NCBI GenBank assembly: GCA_964593555.1 | Contig: CAZQIC010000004.1 | Coordinates: 29,708-93,707 of the forward strand | From: CAZQIC01 sp964593555 | GTDB lineage: Bacteria > Bacteroidota > Bacteroidia > JAFLBG01 | Length of the DNA: 64,000 bases | Direction: 5' to 3' | In this document: positions 35,096-44,491 of the stretch, piece after piece | How the letters are laid out: the number at the start of each line of letters is the position of its first letter | How positions within the stretch are numbered: position 1 is the stretch's first letter | Program-made: the position numbers and the translations under genes | The notes under the pieces: model-generated | What the model was told of the DNA's origin: nothing | Databases searched by the model: none | The model's input: the letters and a program-made list of their open reading frames with translations, nothing else

Positions 35096-35575
35096 ATGAT
35101 ACGAACATTTTTTATGATTATGTTTTTAGGTTTATATGGGTTCTTATCCGCACAGGATCCAGTGTTAAATGATCAGTTACTGTGCGATGGCTGGATCTTA
35201 AAAAAAGGCTGGTTTGATAAGCCCGTGATTGAGCTGGAACGCCTGGATACAAATAAGCATAAATCTTTTGGAACAAAATTTAGTTTTGAACTTGCAAATG
35301 TTGTAGGAGCCTATAATGTTTTTGAGCGTAGGTTCTCTATTAATATTTATAATCCGGACAGGTTGGGTATGTGCGGAAACGGGATGTTGTATGTCGATAA
35401 AGGAGAATGGACATTAAAAGATAAGCAGCTCACACTTGATTTAAAAGGAGGGTATAGACTTGAGGGTGAGTTTCATTACATCATCAGATATGACGTGAAG
35501 ATGATTGATAAGGACAAAATGGTTCTTACGCAAAATAAAATCATTAAAAATCACAAAAAGACTCACAACTATTAA
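35096..35575 (+). CDS. Small secreted protein, twin A
   Basis: A 159-residue exported protein, signal peptide ending FLSAQ. It is not a family I recognise. The mature part is a beta-rich domain with a GWILKKGWFDKPVIELERLD opening, a single central Cys pair at CDGW and GMCGNG, and GEWTLKDKQLTLDLKGGYRL. The shape suggests a lipocalin-like or META-like small barrel (W..., E..RLD, GEW.L...L.L), but this is a guess. The next gene is a close paralogue 17 bp downstream. Confidence 0.7.
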   Translation: MIRTFFMIMFLGLYGFLSAQDPVLNDQLLCDGWILKKGWFDKPVIELERLDTNKHKSFGTKFSFELANVVGAYNVFERRFSINIYNPDRLGMCGNGMLYVDKGEWTLKDKQLTLDLKGGYRLEGEFHYIIRYDVKMIDKDKMVLTQNKIIKNHKKTHNY

Positions 35576-35592
35576 TTTCGTCATCTCATCAC

Positions 35593-36063
35593 ATGAAATA
35601 CCTATATATATTAATAGTTGTTTTGTATTTTGAAGATAATTGTATTGCACAAACATTATCAATTGACGAAAGGAAAATATGCGGCAGATGGATATTAAAA
35701 AAAGGTTGGTTCGATAAAGATGTTATTGAGCTCGAACGTTTAGATTCTGTTAAGCACAAAGATGTAGGATCTGAATTTTGTTTTGAGATCAAAAATCCTA
35801 CAGGTGTATATAATGTCTTTAGACATAATCTATCTGTTGATTTTTATAATCCTCAAAAATTAGAAGCATGTGAACAAGGGTTACCATATACAGAACATGG
35901 TGAATGGAACCTTATTGGAAGTAAACTCAAAATAGATATAAAAGGTGGATATAGGTTTAATGTTGTATTCCATTATATTTTGGAATATGAGGTTGTATTT
36001 GTCTCAGAAAATTTAATGACACTTAAAAAAAATAAAGTAATAAAGAGTTACCAAACGAAATAG
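35593..36063 (+). CDS. Small secreted protein, twin B
   Basis: A 156-residue paralogue of the preceding gene, in the same order and probably on the same transcript. Shared: WILKKGWFDK, VIELERLD, YNVF, FYNP, GEWNL, LKIDIKGGYRF and NKVIK. The signal peptide ends CIAQ. Both cysteine positions of the twin are kept (ICGRW, EACEQG), suggesting one disulphide. Function unknown. It converges on the glycosyltransferase gene with only 11 bp between. Confidence 0.7.
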   Translation: MKYLYILIVVLYFEDNCIAQTLSIDERKICGRWILKKGWFDKDVIELERLDSVKHKDVGSEFCFEIKNPTGVYNVFRHNLSVDFYNPQKLEACEQGLPYTEHGEWNLIGSKLKIDIKGGYRFNVVFHYILEYEVVFVSENLMTLKKNKVIKSYQTK

Positions 36064-36074
36064 GATTGGTTACA

Positions 36075-38042
36075 TTACCGGCCCAATTCCCTGAAGTTAT
36101 TTGTGATTAATTTAATATCTGATATTGTATTGTAGTCTTTGGCGTATAAAAAATTCAAACGCTCAATAGTTTCTTGGTCTTGCTCTTTTAGTTTGTCAGT
36201 AGGTGTAATGATTCCCGGTTTTATACGAACTAACTTATCTTCTGTATTGCTTGTTTTTGTATATCCAACCCAGGAGTTTTTTCCAAAGAGAACGTTGAAA
36301 ATATTTTTCAGCAGACCAATAGGCTTTTTTATTGCAAAAATTAAGATGGGAAAAAATATCAGCAGCAGCACACTGGTAATCATATCCAGTAGCCTTTTGT
36401 TTCTTTTATTAGATGGCTTGGCAATAGAATTGATGTCAATTGTATAAAGATCACCGGATGTGTTGATTGAATTGCTACCAATTACCGATAGACTTTCCGG
36501 TGGAGCAATTTTAAATTCAATGGCAGCACTACCGAGTTCGGCCATTTGGTGAATTATTTTTTGTGCAGTTAAATCTTTAGCGCAAAAAATAACTTCATCG
36601 ATATTATAAATGCCAATCACTTCTTTTAATTGATCAATATTTCCAATGAATTTTTTTTTGTCCGGATTATCATCAGTAGAAACATAACCAACAAAAGCAC
36701 TTTGCAAAGAAGTTTGATTAAGGAGATTGTGTACTCTTTTACATTCTTCCTCATTTCCAACAACAGCGAGTCTTTTATTCATTCCCCCATCAAGCGCAAA
36801 TGATTTGATTTTTAATAAATGAAGAAGCATCCTGGTAAAGAGGATGCTTGTTAGTACCCATGTCGCGCCTAATAATATAAGCGCTCTCGAAAAACGAAAA
36901 TTTTCAGGCAATAAGGCATAGATGATAAGAATGATTCCTGTGCCAATTACAGTTCCGCGAATGATCCTGGTAAGTTTTACTGGTTTGTCATACCCTCCGC
37001 TAAAAAAAATGGTAATGAGCCAGATGAAAATATATGAGGGAACAACATACCGGATAAACTCAATCGGATAAGTACCCCCTTCAGTAAATTTTATATTTTG
37101 CTCGTAATAGTTTTTAATAAAAAATATTCCCGTGAAAATAAGTGCCGCGTCAAAAGCGGGGAGAGCAAGTTGCTTGATGAGCCTGCTTATTAATGAAATT
37201 CCTGCGCGAAAATAAATTGCAATATTGATGAGGAATGAAAAAAGCTGAGCATTGTTTTGTGAAAAATGTTTTTTTGCAAAGATGATCATGGCATTGTAAA
37301 ACACAAATACATAATTTACGCTGCTCTTTTTCGTGCTTTCACCCTTATAATGGATAATTCGTGTTTCCGGAAAATAATAATTTTTATAACCGCCTAATGT
37401 GATACGGTAAGAGAGGTCAATGTCCTCGCCGTACATAAAAAAACTTTCGTCAAGCAAACCAATTTTATCGAGCGTTGTTTTCCTCAACAACATAAATGCG
37501 CCGGCAAGCACATCAACTTCGTTTATTTTGTCGTTGTCAAGAAACCCTAAATGATATTTTCCAAACGTTTTTGATTTGGGAAATAATTTTGATAGTCCGA
37601 ATATTTTATAAAACGCAACGGAGGGCGTAGGTAGGCCTCGCTTTGATTCCGGTAAAAAATTTCCTTTTCCATCAAGCATCTTAACGCCTAATCCGCCTGC
37701 GTCAGGATGAGTGTCCATAAAATGAACAATTTTTTCGAATGTATCTTCTTCAACAACGGTGTCAGGGTTAAGTAATAGAACATATTCTCCCTTGCTTTGT
37801 TTTATTGCCTGGTTATTGGCGTAGGAAAATCCGTGATTGTTTTTGTTTGCGATAAGATGAACTTCGGAAAATTTTTCTTTCACCATTCCCACTGAGCCGT
37901 CCACAGAATTATTGTCGACAACAAAAATTTCGCCGGCTATATTTTTAAGCGCCTTTTTTACGGAATGTAAACATTGCTCGAGAAAATGTTCAACATTGTA
38001 GTTGACTATGATTACTGATATTTTGATGTGCGGATGTACCAA
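36075..38042 (-). CDS. Glycosyltransferase family 2 fused to a degenerate sugar-phosphate transferase
   Basis: A 655-residue inner-membrane protein with a TTG start. Residues about 8-235 are a GT2 domain of the rhamnosyltransferase-like type (VIIVNYN, VVDNNSVDGS, LLLNPDTVVE, SFFMYGEDIDLSYR). About five membrane segments follow (275-410), then a CoA-binding-like Rossmann domain (KRLAVVGNEEE, about 422-530) and a C-terminal part resembling polyprenyl glycosylphosphotransferases (KRLLDMITSVLLLIFFPI ... YAKDYNTISDIKLI). The catalytic segment of that enzyme (the QxRxGxxGxxFxxxKFRTM block) is missing. Likely acts in surface polysaccharide synthesis with only the GT2 half active. Confidence 0.82.
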   Translation of the reverse strand: MVHPHIKISVIIVNYNVEHFLEQCLHSVKKALKNIAGEIFVVDNNSVDGSVGMVKEKFSEVHLIANKNNHGFSYANNQAIKQSKGEYVLLLNPDTVVEEDTFEKIVHFMDTHPDAGGLGVKMLDGKGNFLPESKRGLPTPSVAFYKIFGLSKLFPKSKTFGKYHLGFLDNDKINEVDVLAGAFMLLRKTTLDKIGLLDESFFMYGEDIDLSYRITLGGYKNYYFPETRIIHYKGESTKKSSVNYVFVFYNAMIIFAKKHFSQNNAQLFSFLINIAIYFRAGISLISRLIKQLALPAFDAALIFTGIFFIKNYYEQNIKFTEGGTYPIEFIRYVVPSYIFIWLITIFFSGGYDKPVKLTRIIRGTVIGTGIILIIYALLPENFRFSRALILLGATWVLTSILFTRMLLHLLKIKSFALDGGMNKRLAVVGNEEECKRVHNLLNQTSLQSAFVGYVSTDDNPDKKKFIGNIDQLKEVIGIYNIDEVIFCAKDLTAQKIIHQMAELGSAAIEFKIAPPESLSVIGSNSINTSGDLYTIDINSIAKPSNKRNKRLLDMITSVLLLIFFPILIFAIKKPIGLLKNIFNVLFGKNSWVGYTKTSNTEDKLVRIKPGIITPTDKLKEQDQETIERLNFLYAKDYNTISDIKLITNNFRELGR

Positions 38043-38056
38043 TGCTGATATGGAGA

Positions 38057-38677
38057 TTAGCGAATGGTTAGGTTATTTTCATAAGGTGTACGATTTATGA
38101 TCGAGCGTCCTAACGTTACTTCATCTGTATACTCCAATTCATCGCCCATAGCAACTCCGCGAGCTATAGTGCTGATAGTAATATTGAATTCTTTTAATCT
38201 TTTATAAATATAAAAGTTGGTGGTTTCTCCTTCCATTGTAGTACTCAATGCCATGATCACTTCATTGATAACGCCCGTTCTTGCCTTGTCTACAAGTGAT
38301 TCTATTTTCAGATCACCCGGACCTATACCATCCATCGGTGAAATAATCCCCCCTAAAACGTGGTAAACTCCTTTATATTGTTGGGTATTTTCAACGGCCA
38401 TTACATCACGAATATCTTCAACAACACAAACAAGACTCAGTTCACGTTTAGGATTGGCACATATGTCACATATTTCGTTATCAGAAATATTGTGGCATTG
38501 TTTACAGTATTTTAATTCGTTTTTAAGTTTTACCAAAGATGAGCCAAACCGTTCAACATCACTTTGCGACTGTCTCATTAAATGAAGCGCATAACGAAGC
38601 GCAGTTTTTTTGCCTACGCCGGGTAGTTTGGAGAATTCGTTAACAGCATTTTCTATGAGTTTGGAAGAGAAATTCAT
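38057..38677 (-). CDS. recR: Recombination mediator RecR
   Basis: A 206-residue RecR; ATG at 38677 is preferred to a TTG at 38686 because the family begins close to FSSKLIENAVNEFSKLPG. Helix-hairpin-helix (LPGVGKKTALRYALHL), C4 zinc finger (CKQCHN-5-CDIC), Toprim domain (LVCVVEDIRDVMAVE ... HVLGGIISPMDGIGPGDL) and the usual C-terminal GVAMGDELEYTDEVTLGRSI are all present. Works with RecF and RecO in loading RecA at gaps. It precedes the glycosyltransferase gene by 14 bp. Confidence 0.96.
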   Translation of the reverse strand: MNFSSKLIENAVNEFSKLPGVGKKTALRYALHLMRQSQSDVERFGSSLVKLKNELKYCKQCHNISDNEICDICANPKRELSLVCVVEDIRDVMAVENTQQYKGVYHVLGGIISPMDGIGPGDLKIESLVDKARTGVINEVIMALSTTMEGETTNFYIYKRLKEFNITISTIARGVAMGDELEYTDEVTLGRSIINRTPYENNLTIR

Positions 38678-38732
38678 TCTACTCAAAAATACGAAATAAA
38701 ATGGGATGATTTGAGGGGGTAGAAAGAGATTA

Positions 38733-39473
38733 TTATTTTTTTACTTTTCCTGTGCGGTCTTGCTGCTCTTTTTTAAGTTTAACTATTACGTTATCTATAT
38801 AATAATATGCATAGTCTCTTGGGTCCATAATGTCTTTTGACGGATGGACTTTTTTGAATTTTATCTTTTTACCCGTTTCAAAACAGCCAATTGTAAAATA
38901 ATTCTCGCCCCCTTTTGCTGTAAAATTTTCAAGAATTGTTACCCATTGGGACGTATCAGATATGTTTACATGTGTAGTAACCTGTGGTTTTAATTTTAAT
39001 AGTTGAACAGTTTTTTCTTTTATTTCTTTTTCGGAAAAATAGACTTCTAAGTGTTGCAAAGAGATCTTGGAGCATTCAGCTAATGACACACTGAATTCAA
39101 TAGTACATTTTTGTTTTGCTTTTAGTGGTTCCGAAAAATGGCCTTGTAAATATTCACCACCGGCTTCTTCCTGGTTTTGTTTCCTGAAATCATATGCGAT
39201 AATTCCTGTGTAAGTGTTTCCTGATAGAGGTAATTGGTATCCCCAATAATTTTTAGAAGCAAATGGAATTTTATATTCGGCGCAGTTGTTATTGAAATAA
39301 TCCGGTGAACTCATTGTAGGGTTGTTCCAATCGGTACAATTCTCTAAACCTGAAATATACCATGGGGCGCAATTAGAAAATTCAAAATCAGGATTTAGAA
39401 CAATATTCTGCGCTCTTCCGGGAAAACAGAAAGCGCAAAGAAATATAAATGTTGTTGTAATAATTTTACTCAT
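38733..39473 (-). CDS. Secreted jelly-roll-like protein of unknown function
   Basis: A 246-residue exported protein, signal peptide ending GRAQ. The opening NIVLNPDFEFSNCAPWYISG, the SPDYFNNNCA segment, GNTYTGIIAY and the EYLQGHFSEPLKAKQKCTIEFSVSLAE stretch match the galactose-binding-like/jelly-roll domain that precedes OmpA domains in many Bacteroidetes proteins. The OmpA part is absent; the chain ends in a short Lys-rich tail. May bind a glycan or peptidoglycan, but that is not shown. Confidence 0.72.
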   Translation of the reverse strand: MSKIITTTFIFLCAFCFPGRAQNIVLNPDFEFSNCAPWYISGLENCTDWNNPTMSSPDYFNNNCAEYKIPFASKNYWGYQLPLSGNTYTGIIAYDFRKQNQEEAGGEYLQGHFSEPLKAKQKCTIEFSVSLAECSKISLQHLEVYFSEKEIKEKTVQLLKLKPQVTTHVNISDTSQWVTILENFTAKGGENYFTIGCFETGKKIKFKKVHPSKDIMDPRDYAYYYIDNVIVKLKKEQQDRTGKVKK

Positions 39474-39477
39474 AAAT

Positions 39478-40671
39478 TCAAAATTCTTTGCGCATTATAG
39501 TTAGCAAGGATTTTGGAGAGGTTTTTTCAATAACTATTTTTTCACAGCCATTAAACACTGCAAATTCTTTGATGGCAATGCATACTTGCGGCAATAGCTT
39601 TTTGAAATTCTTTGGTTCTTTTTCCAGGAAGAAGTTTTTGATATAAAATGTTTTTGTCTTCCTGTCGGCTTTGGGGTCAAGTCTGCCAATAAATTCGTTG
39701 TCTATTAATATTGGCAGACAAAAATAGCCGAATATCCTTTTTGGTTCAGGTACATAGCATTCTATAAGGTAATTGTAGTTGAACAATTGTTCAATACGCT
39801 TGCGTTGTATAAGTACATTATCAAACGGCGATAATAAATGAATTGTTTTTGATCTTTTTTTATCGTTTAGCAGTTTGAGATTTTGTTCAGTTGTGTAAAA
39901 AATATTTTTTTCAATCCCCTGCACTTTTAAAGGAATTATTTTTTCTTTCTCTGTGAGTTCCTTCAGTTTTTTATTTACTGTTGGTTTTATAAGTCTTCTC
40001 AGGTAAGTAATTTCATTTTCCGAAACAAAACCATGCGTGCTTATTGCTTTTAATATTAAGTGTTCGGCATATTCTTCATTCGTGGGAGTAGATGAATCAA
40101 CAAATGAAGGCAATACTCTTTCAGTAAGGTCATATACTTTATGAAATCCTTGTCGTTTGGCAACCATTAATTCTCCTTCCATGAACAATTGCTCTAATGC
40201 TCTTTTCGCAGGTTTCCATTCATACCATGGGCCGGAACGTTTTTGTTTATGCTCAAAATCTTTGCTTTGCAGAGCGCCTTCGTTTTGTATGCGTTTCAGT
40301 ACAAGTTTTTTTGTTTTCTTATCGTCCTCAAACCAATGTGATTTGCCTTTTGAATAAAGGTTCTTTCTATATAATGAGAATCGGTACTCGCTGATAGGCA
40401 AATAAGATGCCGCATGACTCCAGTACTCAAATATTGTTTTGTCTTTTTCGAGAAGTTCGTTAAGGTATTGTTCTTTGTAATTTTTCACCCTTGTCCATAA
40501 TGTATGATGATGTGCTCTTGCAATGATTGATATGGTATCGAGTTGTATATAGCCGAGGTGTTCAATAGCTTTTAACGTGCCTTCTTTTCCTTTTCCAAAA
40601 AAATCATTCTTGTGCAGGCCTTGGCAATTGAGGGCTAACAAACGTGCTTCTTGTGATGAAAGGGTTTGCAT
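39478..40671 (-). CDS. AlkX/YcaQ-type DNA glycosylase (HTH_42 family)
   Basis: A 397-residue winged-helix protein of the HTH_42 superfamily, which includes AlkZ and AlkX (YcaQ) glycosylases that unhook interstrand crosslinks and remove alkylated bases. The catalytic position carries QLD (residues 43-45, in GYIQLDTISII), the Q-hydrophobic-D form of AlkX rather than the QxQ of AlkZ. The nearby HHHTLWTRV and the C-terminal HLLSPFDNVLIQRKR are family hallmarks. The ATG overlaps the stop of the decarboxylase gene (TAATG). Confidence 0.88.
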   Translation of the reverse strand: MQTLSSQEARLLALNCQGLHKNDFFGKGKEGTLKAIEHLGYIQLDTISIIARAHHHTLWTRVKNYKEQYLNELLEKDKTIFEYWSHAASYLPISEYRFSLYRKNLYSKGKSHWFEDDKKTKKLVLKRIQNEGALQSKDFEHKQKRSGPWYEWKPAKRALEQLFMEGELMVAKRQGFHKVYDLTERVLPSFVDSSTPTNEEYAEHLILKAISTHGFVSENEITYLRRLIKPTVNKKLKELTEKEKIIPLKVQGIEKNIFYTTEQNLKLLNDKKRSKTIHLLSPFDNVLIQRKRIEQLFNYNYLIECYVPEPKRIFGYFCLPILIDNEFIGRLDPKADRKTKTFYIKNFFLEKEPKNFKKLLPQVCIAIKEFAVFNGCEKIVIEKTSPKSLLTIMRKEF

Positions 40672-42101
40672 TATTTGTTAAGAGTCAATTTTTTTAAAAC
40701 TCGTATCAATGTGTCTACTGTTTTAAGATGCGTGCGGAATGAGAGACAGGCAAAACGCAAAACAAATTTCCCGTTCATGGTGGTTGAAGAAATAAATACT
40801 CTTCCGTCTTTTTGAACCGCTTTTACCAATTGCGCATTGAATTCATTCGCATCTCCTTTTTCTGGAACATATCGGTATGTAGCTACGGAAAGTTCCGGAG
40901 TAGGGCCAACTTCAAATCCTAATTTTTTAATTTTTTCAAAAAAGTATTGAGTGAGTAAAAGTTTTTCTTCAAGGCATGCACGAAAAGGTTTTACTCCATG
41001 GAGCATCAAGGGTAACCAAAGTCTTAATCCCCGGAAGTGACGTGTTAACTCGGGGGAAAGATCGGCAGGGGAGTCTTCGTCCCTTGAATTTATTGTGTCC
41101 TGCATATAACTTGCCAGGTATTGATGCGATGAGCTTAGGTGTTTTTTGTTTTTCACAATAACTACTCCCAACCCATAAGGGATAAATAATCCCTTGTGAG
41201 GATCCATTACGGCAGAGTCAGAAAGTTCGATTCCTTTCAATAATTTTTTTCCAGACTTTGTTAAAATGAAAAAACCGCCATAAGCCGCGTCGACATGAAA
41301 CCACATAGCATATTTTTTTGCTATTGATCCTATTTGCTGCAAAGGATCAACTGCTCCAACGTCAGTCGTACCCGCAGATCCTATGACAAGCCAGGGTGTT
41401 AACCCTGCTTTTTTATCTTGTTTAATTTGCTGCTCCAATTGGCGAATATCCATTCTGTAATTTTCATCCATTGGAACATGTCGCTTCACAGATTCTTCAA
41501 GTCCTGCAATACGAATGGCCTTATCAACACAATGATGTACTTGTTTAGTTAAATACACTACTGTTTTGGGAATGTCTTTGCTTTTTATTTTGTGAGCATC
41601 GCGCGCTGTTACAATGGCTGTAAGATTGGCAATACTTCCTCCGGACAATAAGCTTCCTGCTGCACTTGATGGATATCCGATCAATCCTGCCATCCATTTC
41701 ACTAGCATATTTTCCATGCGTGTCGCTCCGGGTGAAGCGAAGAAAATCCCGGAATAACGATTAGTAATCGCGGCCATATAATCTCCAAGCGCAGAATAAT
41801 AGATTCCGCCGCCCGGTATATAGCCGAGGTGCCCACCTGATGCGGGATTCAGGCCTGTACTGTCAACATTTTTTTCAATAAGTTTTAGCGCCTTTTCGGT
41901 GCTAATACCCTTTTCTTTTATTTTTTCTTTTAAAAGTGCTTTTCCCTTGTCTTTTGTTTCAATGAAAGAGGGTAATTGCTCAACATTATCTAGAAAATAT
42001 TCAGTGTATGAAATAATCTTTTTTCTAACCGCTTTTCTGCTTTTTGACCCCGGTTCCAGCTGTTTTGCTATAGCCTCCAGCTTTTTTAATTCTTTCTTCA
42101 T
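40671..42101 (-). CDS. Group II PLP-dependent amino-acid decarboxylase
   Basis: A 476-residue cytosolic enzyme of the aromatic-L-amino-acid/glutamate decarboxylase family. PLP ligands: HVDAAYGG with Asp271 pairing the pyridine nitrogen, and DPHKG with the Schiff-base Lys303. Also NPASGGHLGYIPGGG and SGGSIANLTAI (substrate and cofactor loops). Family-length. Decarboxylates an amino acid to an amine and CO2; which one cannot be read from the sequence. It is coupled to the glycosylase gene by a 1-bp overlap, with no obvious functional link. Confidence 0.9.
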   Translation of the reverse strand: MKKELKKLEAIAKQLEPGSKSRKAVRKKIISYTEYFLDNVEQLPSFIETKDKGKALLKEKIKEKGISTEKALKLIEKNVDSTGLNPASGGHLGYIPGGGIYYSALGDYMAAITNRYSGIFFASPGATRMENMLVKWMAGLIGYPSSAAGSLLSGGSIANLTAIVTARDAHKIKSKDIPKTVVYLTKQVHHCVDKAIRIAGLEESVKRHVPMDENYRMDIRQLEQQIKQDKKAGLTPWLVIGSAGTTDVGAVDPLQQIGSIAKKYAMWFHVDAAYGGFFILTKSGKKLLKGIELSDSAVMDPHKGLFIPYGLGVVIVKNKKHLSSSHQYLASYMQDTINSRDEDSPADLSPELTRHFRGLRLWLPLMLHGVKPFRACLEEKLLLTQYFFEKIKKLGFEVGPTPELSVATYRYVPEKGDANEFNAQLVKAVQKDGRVFISSTTMNGKFVLRFACLSFRTHLKTVDTLIRVLKKLTLNK

Positions 42102-42223
42102 AGCCTAAATCCTAAATGTGAAAAACTTTGTTAATATACCAAATAGTTGGCGGGTAATTACAGGGTTAAAAAAATCTTTCTTTGTTAGGAGGAATAGTTT
42201 TATCATCCAATAAACGTTAAACT

Positions 42224-43972
42224 TTGTCGCCACTATTTATCTTATTGAGTATTGCCGGTTATTTTTGCTTCCTGTTACTTATCGCATGGTACACGAGTCG
42301 CAATGCAACTAACCAATCTTATTTTCTCGGTAATAAGGCATCTCCCTGGTATGCGGTAGCGTTTGGAATGATTGGAGATTCTTTATCCGGAGTTACATTT
42401 ATTTCATTACCGGGTACAGTAGGCACTTCGCAATTTTCTTATTTGCAATTGGTACTTGGTTATTTGTTGGGTTATTACATCATTGCAAAAGTATTGCTGC
42501 CTCTTTATTATCGATTAAATCTTACTTCAATCTACAGTTACCTCAATGGTCGTTTTGGTGCATGGTACACGAGTCGCAATGCAACTAACCAATCTTATTT
42601 TCTCGGTAATAAGGCATCTCCCTGGTATGCGGTAGCGTTTGGAATGATTGGAGATTCTTTATCCGGAGTTACATTTATTTCATTACCGGGTACAGTAGGC
42701 ACTTCGCAATTTTCTTATTTGCAATTGGTACTTGGTTATTTGTTGGGTTATTACATCATTGCAAAAGTATTGCTGCCTCTTTATTATCGATTAAATCTTA
42801 CTTCAATCTACAGTTACCTCAATGGTCGTTTTGGTGCATGGTCTCAGAAAACCGGATCTTTCTTTTTTTTGATTTCACGAACAATAGGGGCCGCACTGCG
42901 TTTATATTTGGCTGCCGGAGTAATCCAGCTTTTTGTATCTGATGCATGGAAAATTCCTTTTCCGGTAACAGTATCTATTATTATTATACTGATTCTTATT
43001 TACACCTATAAAGGTGGTATTAAAACATTGGTATGGACAGATACTTTCCAATCGCTACTGTTATTGTTAGGCGTTGTTTTATCAATAGTTGCGATCATGC
43101 AAAAGCTGGATTGGGGTATTGGCGAAACACTTACGAATGTGGCTAACAGCAGTTATTCAAAAATCTTTTTTTGGGATTGGCGGCCTGGTAATTTTTTCTT
43201 CAAACAATTTTTAAGCGGAGCATTCATTGCGGTTGTAATGACCGGGCTAGATCAGAATATGATGCAGAAAAATTTAAGTTGCCCTTCGCTAAAAGATGCT
43301 CAGAAAAATATTTATTCGTTCAGCATTGTATTGGTATTGGTGAACATATTTTTTGTTTCATTAGGCGCATTACTTTATTTATATATGGATAAAATGGGAA
43401 TTGAACTGCCAATGAATGCTGATACTGGAAAAATAGCGACGGATAAAATTTTTCCCATGTTAGCACTGGGGCATTTAGGTTCATTTGCCGCAATTGTATT
43501 TATTCTCGGATTAACTGCAGCTACGTTTTCAAGTGCAGATTCGGTTCTGACCACACTTACTACTTCATTTTCTATCGACTTTTTAAGATTGGATGATAGT
43601 ACAAGGTATACTGAGCAGCAGCAAACCAAAATACGTCATTGGGTACATATCGGGTTTGCAATAGTTTTATTGATAACAATTTTATTGTGCTCTGTTGTTA
43701 AGCAAACCTCAGTACTCGATGCTATATTTAAAGTAGCGGCATATACCTATGGACCTTTATTGGGTTTATTTACCTTCGGACTTTTTAGTAAACGTACAGT
43801 AATTGATAAATGGGTTCCTTTTATTTGTATTGTTTCTCCTGGTATTTGTTATCTGTTGAGCGAAAATTCAATCGAATGGTTTAATGGTTACAAATTCGGT
43901 TATGAATTATTGCTTATCAATGGCTTCCTGACTTTTGCAGGTTTATTTGGGATCTCAAAAAAAAGTCAATAG
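42224..43972 (+). CDS. Sodium:solute symporter with internal tandem duplication
   Basis: A 582-residue inner-membrane transporter of the SSS family with a TTG start. Family marks include YFLGNKASPWYAVAFGMIGDSLSGVTFISLPG and the later LGLTAATFSSADSVLTTL sodium-site region. Residues 21-112 recur perfectly as 113-204, so TM segments 2-3 and the first sodium-site loop are present twice. Without the repeat the protein would be 490 residues, normal for the family. The extra copy adds an even or odd number of membrane spans depending on topology and may abolish function. Substrate unknown. Confidence 0.88.
   Translation: MSPLFILLSIAGYFCFLLLIAWYTSRNATNQSYFLGNKASPWYAVAFGMIGDSLSGVTFISLPGTVGTSQFSYLQLVLGYLLGYYIIAKVLLPLYYRLNLTSIYSYLNGRFGAWYTSRNATNQSYFLGNKASPWYAVAFGMIGDSLSGVTFISLPGTVGTSQFSYLQLVLGYLLGYYIIAKVLLPLYYRLNLTSIYSYLNGRFGAWSQKTGSFFFLISRTIGAALRLYLAAGVIQLFVSDAWKIPFPVTVSIIIILILIYTYKGGIKTLVWTDTFQSLLLLLGVVLSIVAIMQKLDWGIGETLTNVANSSYSKIFFWDWRPGNFFFKQFLSGAFIAVVMTGLDQNMMQKNLSCPSLKDAQKNIYSFSIVLVLVNIFFVSLGALLYLYMDKMGIELPMNADTGKIATDKIFPMLALGHLGSFAAIVFILGLTAATFSSADSVLTTLTTSFSIDFLRLDDSTRYTEQQQTKIRHWVHIGFAIVLLITILLCSVVKQTSVLDAIFKVAAYTYGPLLGLFTFGLFSKRTVIDKWVPFICIVSPGICYLLSENSIEWFNGYKFGYELLLINGFLTFAGLFGISKKSQ
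42284..42835 (+). repeat. Perfect 2 x 276-bp tandem duplication inside the symporter gene
   Basis: 42284-42559 and 42560-42835 are identical base for base and in frame (92 codons each). The 7-mer GCATGGT begins each copy and recurs at 42836, so it brackets both breakpoints and is the likely microhomology for slippage or unequal crossing-over. Identity means the event is recent, or an assembly artefact. Confidence 0.97.
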
Positions 43973-43989
43973 AAATGTCTATTGGCTTT
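43963..43989. terminator. Hairpin overlapping the symporter stop codon
   Basis: AAGTCAATAGA (43963-43973) pairs with TCTATTGGCTT (43978-43988), with one G-U pair and a 4-nt loop, and includes the TAG stop. It may end transcription from both the symporter and the convergent SRPBCC gene, though the T-tract is weak. Confidence 0.5.
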
Positions 43990-44011
43990 AGAGAAATTTA
44001 AAACTTAAATT

Positions 44012-44491
44012 TTATTCTTTCATTTTCTCCACATAATCACTAAGCTTATTAATAGTTTGATTTCCGCCTTCTATTGCGCCATATTCTTCAACAACCCTTC
44101 TGCGTTCCGCTGCTGTTTTAAATAATGAGCGCATAGTAAGTTTGGTTTTTCCGTTAGCATCTTCAAACGTGACAGTGACATGAAATTCATCCGGGTTGTT
44201 TTCATCTGAGCCATGCCAATATTCCAGGAGTTCAGGCTTTACTACTTTTATATAGCTAATCAGGTTAGGAAATATTGTACCATCAGAGGACTTCATAGTA
44301 TATTTCCATTTACCTCCTGGCTTTACATCCATACTTTCTGTTTTATTAATAAACCCGTTTGGTCCCCACCAGTTGTCAATATGTTTTGGGTTGGTCCAGG
44401 TTTCAAATACAAGTTCTCTTGGAGCATTCAGCAGGCGTTCAATAACGATCTCTCTATTTGTTGTGTTGTTTGTTTTTTTTACGGTTTCCAT
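44012..44491 (-). CDS. SRPBCC/AHSA1-domain protein
   Basis: A 159-residue START-like protein of the AHSA1 (activator of Hsp90 ATPase homologue 1) family: IVIERLLNAPRELVFETWTNP, HIDNWWGPNGF and PGGKWKY are typical, with a hydrophobic ligand pocket expected. Such proteins are very often encoded with an ArsR regulator, as here: its start overlaps the ArsR gene end by 38 bp. Ligand and role unknown. Confidence 0.9.
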   Translation of the reverse strand: METVKKTNNTTNREIVIERLLNAPRELVFETWTNPKHIDNWWGPNGFINKTESMDVKPGGKWKYTMKSSDGTIFPNLISYIKVVKPELLEYWHGSDENNPDEFHVTVTFEDANGKTKLTMRSLFKTAAERRRVVEEYGAIEGGNQTINKLSDYVEKMKE

